In this document: positions 55,663 through 64,000 of the stretch, piece after piece
How the letters are laid out: each line of letters begins with the position of its first letter
Numbering within the stretch: position 1 is the stretch's first letter
Source of the DNA: Terebella lapidaria
Taxonomy: Eukaryota > Annelida > Polychaeta > Terebellida > Terebellidae
Length of the DNA stretch: 64,000 bases
Direction: 5' to 3'
Assembly (NCBI GenBank): GCA_949152475.1
Contig: OX424555.1
Span: forward strand, 12,418,868-12,482,867
Position numbers and translations under genes: made by a program
Notes under the pieces: model-generated
Seen by the model: only the letters and a program-made list of their open reading frames with translations
Told to the model about the DNA's origin: nothing
Database searches by the model: none

Positions 55663-57652
55663 TTAGCGCGTTTCAAATGTGACCCAAGTTGGGTATTTTC
55701 TGAAGTGCCACTCATAGCCCGGTTCCCCGTTGGCTAGAGCACATGTTCTCGTGCTGTTGTCGTAGCCTGCCATCAGACATTCCATGTCCTTCAAGCACAA
55801 TGTTCCACACTCCACGGCACTCGAGACTCGAGGAACCTCCAACATGATCTTAGGGTAACAGTAAAAATCATTCAAGTCCGATATCTTCTGGAAATACGCT
55901 GTGTCTCCTGCAAAAAGGGAACGATAAGTAGTAATACATTTCAGGGGTTAAGAGGCCTAATCTTAGAGCCTTCTCAAATCTTTATAGTAATAGGCGACCG
56001 CTAAATATCTTATGTGCTTTATGATAAGTTCAACGGATAAATTAGAACGTAAAACATAGAAAATGAGCGATTGGTTTAAGCTAAAGTTGTACTGTTATTC
56101 CTCAGATCTACTCAAACACATATTCAAGGAAACGTCACAATATGTTTCTGGGCGAATGAATTTCACACCCCGCGCACTGAGCCAGCTGCCGAGGGTGACC
56201 CATTTTGTATCGGGGTCAAGTCATGTTGCTCATTTGCTCCAGATTCAAGCGGGAACCTAAACATTGGTGACAAACGTTTGTACCGAGTCGATCTACACGT
56301 CGATTCGATGCCATATCAATGTATAAGGTAGCCCTGTTCAGTCTCGTTGACGGTTCGTTATACATATATGTGCGGAAAAATAAACCTGAAAGCCATGAAA
56401 ACTCAATGGATACGTTGGTTTGAGATGGCAAAGAAGGAAATCCATAGTGGTCAATCTCCACACAGCTGTGAAAATCCAACCCGAGAAGTATAATGTATAA
56501 TAATATCACAATACATGTATAGTGGACAGATATGACAATATTAGACATATAAAAACATATTTCACGCCTCAAATGCGGCAAGCTACTATCCATCCATGGG
56601 TAAATAATGATCTTGATTGACTCCAGCTCTGACACACATGCAATCACTACACACATTTTAGTCACACTCACGGACATGGGAAGGTTATAAGAACTACATA
56701 CTTGATTCATGACTTCGAGTAAAATTACTACTATTCATGACTTTCGGACGCACCAGAATCTCAACCTGACCATGACCTGACCCCAACCATGGAAATGTTG
56801 GCGGCTAGCAGGAGGATGCTCGCTTGTGGCTTGTACTGGTGACATTTACATAGGTGAATATATGTGGAACTCACCTCTCTGGATGAGGTCTGTGATGTTC
56901 ACTGACGCCATTTCGTACCGGACCGTCTCCGACATGTTGCAAGCGAACGCCCACGTCGCATGGAATGTGACATTTGCGATCATTGACGACAGTTTGGCCC
57001 ACATGAAATCCTGACTACAAGGTTGTGTGAACAGCTGGGTGCCTATCTGCAGCTTTCTGACGCTCGTGTCCATCCGGCACATGTTCGGTAGTCCGACGGC
57101 CATGAACTTGAAGTTGATGTAGTAGATGTGACGGAGGGCGGCCAAAGCTTCGACGGTAATCCTTTCAATGTATGGGCTAGATAGAACGATCTTCGTGATA
57201 TACTGCCCCATGTTTGTGAGCACGGGAAACTCTGTTAGCTCAGTATCCCCCAAGTTCATGTACCAAAGGTTCGGTGTACCAGTCACGTCCGGGAAATAGA
57301 CGATAGGGTTCTGCTGGATGTACAGCTTCATCAAAGCTACCATTCTGCCGAGTATGACTGCGGGAACACTGGGGATCAAATTGTAGCTAACGTTCAGGGT
57401 CCTCAGGGTCGAAGACACGTTTAGCAGGTCAGGAAATTGATTTATTTTGTTGATCGAGGCGTCGAAGATGCGAAGATTCGGGTACGGTTCTAGATAGTCT
57501 ACGACCGAGAGGTTATTGTTCTTGACGAAAAGTGATAAAATGTTGTTAGCTATGCCACTGTGTGGAAATTGAGTCAGTCCCATAGAATTGAAAGCAATTC
57601 CGTTTGCGATGCTGATGATTGCACAGCTCACGACGGCAACTTTCCCGATCAT
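55663..57652 (-). CDS. LRR-PAN secreted protein gene, copy B (intact)
   Basis: Exon 1 (57652-56875) starts MIGKVAVVSCAIISIANGIA, a signal peptide, followed by LRRs (NNLSVVDYLEPYPNLRIFDA, STLRTLNVSYNLIPSVPAVI, LMKLYIQQNPIVYFPDV) and a region with MCRMDTS, PCSQDFMW and FACNMSETVRYEM. The donor is GAGAG followed by GTGAGT, the intron is 967 nt, the acceptor is ccctttttgcag, and exon 2 runs 55907-55663. Exon 2 encodes a cysteine-bearing PAN/apple-like domain (DLNDFYCYPKI, VECGTLCLKDMECLMAGY, CALANGEPGYEW). The predicted product is about 340 residues, secreted, without a membrane helix. LRR and PAN domains both bind proteins or glycans; I know of no named family with this pairing. All frames and phases fit. 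Confidence 0.78.
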
Positions 57653-57740
57653 ATTTGGTTAATTGCAAAAGTTCTGCGATTCAGCGATGTTTGCTTATAA
57701 CTTATCTGTTGGAAATGGTGGTAGAACACCGTGGCTCCGA

Positions 57741-57750
57741 ATATATAGCC
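57741..57750 (-). promoter_or_regulatory. TATA box of LRR-PAN copy B
   Basis: The minus strand reads ggctatatat about 90 bases upstream of the ATG at 57652, matching the position of ctataaat in copy A. Confidence 0.5.
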
Positions 57751-57759
57751 GGGACACCT

Positions 57760-60363
57760 CCTAGGAACAACCCCCAGTCTCCGGACACCAGGCTCCCCCT
57801 ACATCTTGTAATATTCGATCTTCCTTCACTGTTCAATGCCACGATAGCGATGACGTCACCTTGTGACATGTTGGCTTCTCTGTTTTTTTGGTCTGTGCTA
57901 CCTTGTCGTGATGTGAATACCAAGACAAGTCGGAAAGCAGTTAACAGAGAAGTTAGAATATATACCTGCGATAAGATTATATTCTACAAATGAATCGCGG
58001 CTAGCGGATTTTAAAAGTGACAGCAGCGATAGTCTAAAACGACTTCACCATAATAATTCTCGCGCACCTAATCAGTACTAAATGTTTGCTTAAAAACTGT
58101 CCTGCAGCTTGTATGGTTTCTATCTTGAGAGTATTATGGGTGTATTTGAAAGTGCCATAGAAGTTTTGGCTTTCAGGCCCTAATAATGTAATAACATGAC
58201 TTCAATAGCTCGAACGCAGCCTTATGTCCACCACTGATTGTGTAATGTTGGTGCCCCTCTCGATAGTCTCGTGATTGACTAAGGATATGCCCACAATAAA
58301 TGGTCTTTGGAGACAACATTTTATCAAACAGTTTGAGTTTGTTTTATGTGAATACAGGAAGTAATTTAACCATGATATATTTATCGCTTCTATAGGATCC
58401 AACCGCTTGATCGAGGTTACCTGGTGAAAGACAATAATACAGTATGCGTGTCTCAAAGTGTGCGAGTTGATCTTTGGAAATATAGCTCTTGAACATTAAC
58501 TTCTATATATATAGCCTACAGGAAGTGTGCCAGTTGGTTCACGTGAAATTTTAATTGGCAATGTAAAAATGGTGAAGACAGCGGTCAAAATAAATATATA
58601 CACTTTGATACAAGGATTAGAAATCATTTCCAACATACCTGTGTATTTCACAGGAGCCTTTCTGCATACCATACCATTGATGGCGAACTTTAGCCTTTAT
58701 ATGTCGCGGATTTCATACACCATAGATACATGAGAGATGTGGAAGTTATCCATCAGTTTCAAAGTTCATAATAAGGAATGGTGCTTGGAAACTCGTCGCG
58801 TGCGCATTGAACGAGAAACATGTTTGTCTACGTGAAAAAAACTACAAGGATACACACGTACAGCGTTTGCTCAACTGACGTATCGATCAAAATTTCTGTG
58901 AAGAATCCAGAAGCTGTTTTGTCAGAATGTTAAGTGGCGGACACAACGTGACTGTACGCTGAGACCATTGCCCTCATCACTCACGCCTGGAATAGGTTGA
59001 AAGCTCTCTCGTGTGACAGTTCATGATTAAGTTATGTATTTTCAACGTGTGCATGCACATTAAATATATATGGGCGAAGACAACAATGGAAAAGGAATGA
59101 CTGAATAAACTACGCATAGTTGGGACCTTGGTTGTGATGCCATGTCAACAAGTTTTACATGGCTTTGTACTTTTCTTCATGAGCATAATTCACCCACGGC
59201 AATGTAGTTTGCAGTTTCTATGGACACTTTTTAAGGAACTTTTTCTAAGGACACTTTCTATGGAGAGATTAACAAACTTTAGTTCTATGGAGAGCAACAA
59301 AAGTTATTCTTAACTATTTTCATCTGGAGAGCCTGATTATTCACGCTTGGTGGTTTATGACAGGTACTTCTAAACACAGTAGACTTCCATCTAACAATCT
59401 TAGACAAAACTAAGATATAGTGGAGTGGCGTAATCTCTTGTAAAAAACGACAAGGATGATCAACTGATGGTTTGACCATCACGAAGTGGAAATAGTTCCT
59501 TATTTAACGAGTCCTCTCATATTCATATTTCGATAGTCGATCAATACTTCGAGAACAATCTTCTGGAATAAACTACTAGTATACATTGCCAGCTTGTGAA
59601 TTTGTTCTACTGTTTTCGTTACTTTTCTCGCAATGAAGAATTTTTAGATCTCAGTATAAATACATTCTTGATATTGTTGTCTTTACCAGCTTTCAGTCCC
59701 CCAACACCTACTACATGTGTATGTATCTTACACTACATACACATGCAGACTTCTACAGCGCCACTCTACACTTTCGACAAGCATTGTACATCCTCAACCG
59801 CACACACTTGCACCTCCTTAGCAACACTTGCATATATCACAACTCCACCAATCAGGACTCTACAAATACATAATACATCTTGTAAAGACGCATGGTTCCA
59901 AGACAGACAAAGTTAGTGAGCTAGTATGGAAGTCTAACTGCAGATGAGCTACTACTTAAGGATATAAAGGGTACATTGTGAACTGGAATACCACGTTATA
60001 ATATTGTGGAACCGGACTGTTCACAAGTTAACGAGTAATTGCTGAAACAGAAATTGAAATTTATCGTTTGGTTGGACAATAAACGCTTGGAAAATCACAT
60101 TCGCTCTGACTTTGTACAAAGCTTAAAGACTCTATGTGATCCGTAAAAAGGTTGTGTATTCAGTGTTGATGGAGAAACCGCTTCAATTGGTGCCGTGACG
60201 AAGATTCAAAGACCTTGGCTTCGACTCAACACTTTTTTTTAACTAGATGTCTGACTACACGCCTGGGAAAACAGGTACGGATTTCACTGCCCCCCCCCCC
60301 CCCCCCCGATTCCTATTCGTAGCATCATCGGATGGAGCCTGACTCTTCGCCCCACACCTCGAG
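57760..60363. other. Duplicated non-coding upstream region (copy B)
   Basis: Collinear with 35400-37915. Includes an 18-base C run (60290-60307) not present in copy A. Short frames conserved between copies (for example plus-strand 58527-58733 versus 36162-36368) show no coding-type bias that I can see. Confidence 0.5.
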
Positions 60364-62065
60364 TGTAAAGCTACAGTCCCATATAGGTGCCGGTGGAGCA
60401 AGGTGCATCCCGGAGGAATACCAGGGTTGAACGGCCTCTGCACCGTGTTGACGTCGGGACGAGTCACGATGTGACGAGATGCTCCGGGATTGAAAATGAT
60501 GCACCGCAGGTGACCGTCAGTCGAGCCCGGAGGTTTTGGACTGTCAAAAACATCCGGGATGCACAGGCTCTTTGACTCTCCGGCATGCACCGTGTGAACG
60601 CCGTGTTGGCGACGTGATGGAACGTAGCGGCGCCGGTGAGTTACGGTTGATGCCGTGGTGAACCTGGGTCCCATAGATATTATCAGAAACCCATATGGGT
60701 TTCTGATATTACATTACCAATATATTGGGTAGTCAAACTAAAAACAATATAGAGTGAATAAAGGGTGAATCGTGTGAACTAATGTTTTTTTTCACTGCAT
60801 TTTATTATCTGCATTCGTTCCAAAGTTATGATGATTTATTCTAATTATTTCCAACCAAATTTAACACTATCATCCATGACATCACACCAGTGTAACTATT
60901 TTATTTACTTATATTTGGATGCTAAATCTGGATTTGATATTATATCACAAAATATATTGTTTTGTGGCGTCGCAATGAAAAATATACCGTGAATACGTGG
61001 AGTTGAACATCACCAGAGCAACCATCCCTTAGAAACTGCCCATAGCAATGCCGTTGCTAGGGACCTTTACTCAAAACTAAAAAAATAAATTTTCTAAATT
61101 ATCTAAGAAGATAAAATTATTTCATCTTTTACATGAACGACATACACGCTATTGCTTGTTTGAACCAAAATTTATCATATTCATGAAGTTTGGGCTCTGG
61201 TGTGACGCCATGAACACTCATCATAATGCTTAAATAGGTGTCAATTTTGGCGGGAAAATTCTACACAAATGTCGCCATACATATGTAGGCACTAATACCG
61301 AGAGGAAAAAAGTCCGCAGTTTTCTTTCACGGGAATATAATGTTGGGATTTTGTAAGTACCACCGAGTGCGATAATAAATCCTCTAAAATAACATCAGTG
61401 CATAATTTTAAATCAGTTGCTGTATATACCTTCATATTGACATTCTTGTATTTCTAATTATTTCGCAATACTTTCTTCCAATTTGTAATATCATTTATTG
61501 CAGTGAAACAAATTTAATTTCCAAATGAAGAAAAAAAAATTATCAGGCGTTCAAATATTTATAATGAAGATAACTAAAAGTATCTCTGTATTTAATATAA
61601 TTACAACACAAAATCAAGTACATGAAACGCCGGGGCTCTACCGGGGCTCAGTCGTGATACAACGGCATTCACCGTGTGGACATCTTTTTACTGCTGGCTA
61701 CAACCGTGTTGCTCCGGCATTGGCCATCATACGCCGGGGTACAACGTGCTTGTCACCGTGAAGTGCCGTGTTGACGCCGGCATGGTCCGGGATACTAAAT
61801 GGTGCTCCGGGATGACCTCCGGGGTACATCGGCATTCGCCGTGTTGACATCGTGTTGGTGCCGGCTACCACTGGGGCTCCACCTTGATCCGCCGTGATGT
61901 GCTGTCATACCGCCGGCTTCAATACACACCAGGGTGAAACGGGATGATTTTTGTGAAAAACAGATGCCGGTTAATGCTGTACCACCCCGATCTTGGAGGC
62001 CAATCTGCCGTGCTTCACCGTGTATTGTCGCAGTGCACCGGCCTCATATGGGACTGGGGCTTTAC
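60364..62065. mobile_element. 1.7-kb TIR element with GC-rich subterminal repeats
   Basis: The ends are inverted: gtaaagctacagtcccatat then ggtgccggtg (60364-60394), and caccggcctcatatgggact then ggggctttac (62036-62065). About 300 bases at the left end and 450 at the right are crowded with ccggg, accgtg, gtgttgac and ctccggg words, while the middle 0.95 kb is AT-rich. Copy A lacks the whole segment, so it is a recent insertion. A 28-bp perfect palindrome lies at 60681-60708. No transposase. The target duplication is not resolved; the structure recalls CACTA-like elements. Confidence 0.75.
60681..60708. repeat. 28-bp perfect palindrome
   Basis: Half site TATCAGAAACCCAT followed by its exact reverse complement. 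It marks the border between the GC-rich left subterminal block and the AT-rich core of the TIR element. Confidence 0.9.
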
Positions 62066-62164
62066 GCTTCCGTTATCGTGCAACACTCGGCAGGTTCTTC
62101 ACATCAAACCTTCAAGCCCTAACACTCGTTCGTAGTTTTCGACGAACGATCCCCTCAAATTATC

Positions 62165-64000
62165 GTGACAGACACATCACATGACGAACGAAAAGCACTC
62201 AAAATCTTATGTGATAATTACGCCAGTACAGAAAACACCAGAAAAATTGACAACAATCAGAATGTCGCCAGATGAAGATGTCACCGACTACTCGATCCGT
62301 GCAGAACGAGCATCTACAGAATTCAACGCTATGTGAGAAAATATCACAGACAGCCTGGTCTACGCAATACTCCGGCAGGCTTTACCAGACGACTACAAAA
62401 CATTCGTCGTCACAAATACAGATGGATGAGACGAAAACCATGCAAGTAAGGAAGCACCACGGTCATCAACGCACAGTACAGCTACAGCAATGGCGATGAA
62501 AAAGAAGCCACAGTCTGATTTTAAACAGACACAATGCCTGTCGTGTGGAAAAAATGGCCACAAGTCCCGTAACTGTCGTGAAAAAAAAACTGGTGTGCCA
62601 ATACTGTCAAAAACAGGGACATGTTAAAGCAGAACAAAAAAAACCCGACACGAAAACCAGTCAATAAACACTTCATCTCCTACGATGATACGTACAACCC
62701 GAAACGCCATTACATAGGACTGGCAGACGGTGGATGTAGCAACGAGCTAGCAGTGGCAAAGGCCGACGCGAAGTACACCATATTGGACTCACGTGGGAAC
62801 ATATATGACATCACACTGAAAAACGCGCTTTTAGCACCTATATTCCTGACAAGTCTGTTCTCAGTCTGAGCGGCAACAGAAGCTGGTAAAGAGGTCACTT
62901 TCAGCAAGGGATCTTGCTCTATATACTCTGGCTCTACTTCTTACAAACACTTGCCATGTCACACGCGTGGGACGAGGACACTCGATGAGTGACACAAAAC
63001 CCTCGGACAATGACATTCTGCGACTACAGTATGTAATGCAAGGGATGTCAACGTCACAATAGCAACAAGGAGGCACGTGTACAAGATGCTCGGAGAACGA
63101 GCAGACATGTACGCCAAAAATGTTTTCCATTCCATTTCCTCCATTCCAAAATGGAAAGTCCGAATGTGTATGATGAAATCTACTGGACATTTCACACTGT
63201 TTGCTTTCTGAGGCCGGACCTCTCAAGTCACTCAGGCAGTATGCAGTGAGACATGCACAGTACTTGCAGAACCAGAGCTACCAACGCCAGAAAAAAAATG
63301 ACTGCCTACGAGATGTTCATTACAGAGAAACCTAAGATGAGGCACATCCACCCATTTGGCGCACCATGTACAGTCTTTGTAGAAGGACCAAAACGCACGC
63401 TTGATCGATGTAAGTATCAATCTATTACCACCAATACAACCAAATTTTGATGATGACAACAACAAACGTAAAATACAATATTGAACCCAGTACGACCAAA
63501 TAGTTTACCCAAAGACACATAGCGTCATCAGGGGTAGACAGTGTGTTAAATGTAGTTGTTTCTATTGTACACCTGATGGAATTAATATACAACTGCCCAA
63601 CAACCTATGAAAATAATTTAGAAATCCGAAACCAACCCTATGGAATAGATATATGACAAGTACATAAGTACCTGATCACAAGTCAAAAGGATAAACTTCC
63701 ACGTGTGTTTCTGGGCATAACCCAAATGAATCAGGGTTGCTAAGTCCGCAACCAGCCAAACATCACTGTGACAACTTCACGAAATGTCCTTGTTCATGAT
63801 CCAGCAGCCGATGCAGACAGCTGGGAACCCCAACTCACATCAAGTCACAAAGCTAGTGATAACACAACAGAACCATGAGGCCAGGGTGACGACACCTCAG
63901 GTGCTGACGAAGCACAACACCCTGGAGCCTCTCATGAACAGAAGGAGCACACGAAGGCTGAGACTGACTCGAAGAAATACACATTGCGTACACAGACAGA
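62165..64000 (+). pseudogene. Ty1/copia-like element, copy B
   Basis: Same order as copy A: gag (initiator ATG changed to GTG at 62165), zinc knuckle CLSCGKNGHKSRNC (62536-62577), protease-like ADGGCSNELAVAKADAKY, an integrase C-terminal piece (MTAYEMFITEKPKMRHIHPF) and the integrase-RT linker (TTSRNVLVHDPAADADSW). It lacks the RT-fragment insert of copy A. Stops after NAM (62334) and before DENHASK (62427) are at the same positions as in copy A (38160, 38252). Confidence 0.8.

Larger units (their letters stand above)
55615..64000 (+). repeat. Segmental duplication, copy B
   Basis: Collinear with 33290-40505. Differences include an extra about 77 bp at about 59472-59548, a 1.7-kb TIR element (60364-62065) absent from copy A, and absence of the RT insert found in copy A. 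The window ends inside this copy. Confidence 0.9.

Overview
The window is animal nuclear DNA, most likely from a mollusc or another lophotrochozoan. Three things suggest this. Genes are split by GT-AG introns. One large gene encodes a GRL101-like receptor (CUB, C-type lectin, LDLa, LRR, 7TM), a type best known from molluscs. The 3' tail of a degraded retrotransposon (gggtgccactagtggggcag and following sequence) is, to my recollection, common in mollusc genomes. Most of the 64 kb is mobile-element debris; I can support only three or four host genes.

Layout. 1-9.1 kb: nested terminal-inverted-repeat and foldback elements built on a CCCACAAATGTGAAAA word, plus fragments of a family carrying YY1-like and DR1-like words. 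9.46-11.94 kb: internally deleted Ty3/gypsy-like LTR element (minus) with promoter-bearing LTR, polypurine tract, protease and zinc knuckle. 13.6-14.65 kb: decayed gypsy integrase (plus). 15.9-21.85 kb: the receptor gene (minus), with a probable further 5' exon at 22.8-23.06 kb. An 885-bp palindrome-rich element with a perfect 8-bp target duplication (21903-22787) sits at that exon's predicted splice donor. 23.2-23.5 kb: a two-exon cysteine-rich secreted peptide, or the receptor's first exons. 24-33 kb: no genes; a Tigger-like element, RT debris and a recent 450-bp duplication.

33.3-40.5 kb and 55.6-64.0 kb are two direct copies of one segment about 22.3 kb apart. Each holds a minus-strand two-exon gene for a secreted LRR plus PAN/apple-like protein with a conserved TATA box, then a dead Ty1/copia element (plus). 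Shared stop codons show the copia element was dead before the duplication. A 673-bp RT fragment then landed in copy A only and a 1.7-kb TIR element in copy B only. Copy A has a one-base frameshift in its signal peptide; copy B is intact.

Between the copies (41-55 kb): tandem duplications, a broken hAT transposase with a BED finger and clustered subterminal repeats, an about 258-bp satellite abutting the stop codon of a LINE ORF2 fragment, and more repeat debris.

Most likely functional: the receptor (extracellular recognition feeding a 7TM module with non-canonical motifs), LRR-PAN copy B, and possibly the small cysteine-rich peptide. No rRNA, intact tRNA, CRISPR or prokaryotic feature was seen.
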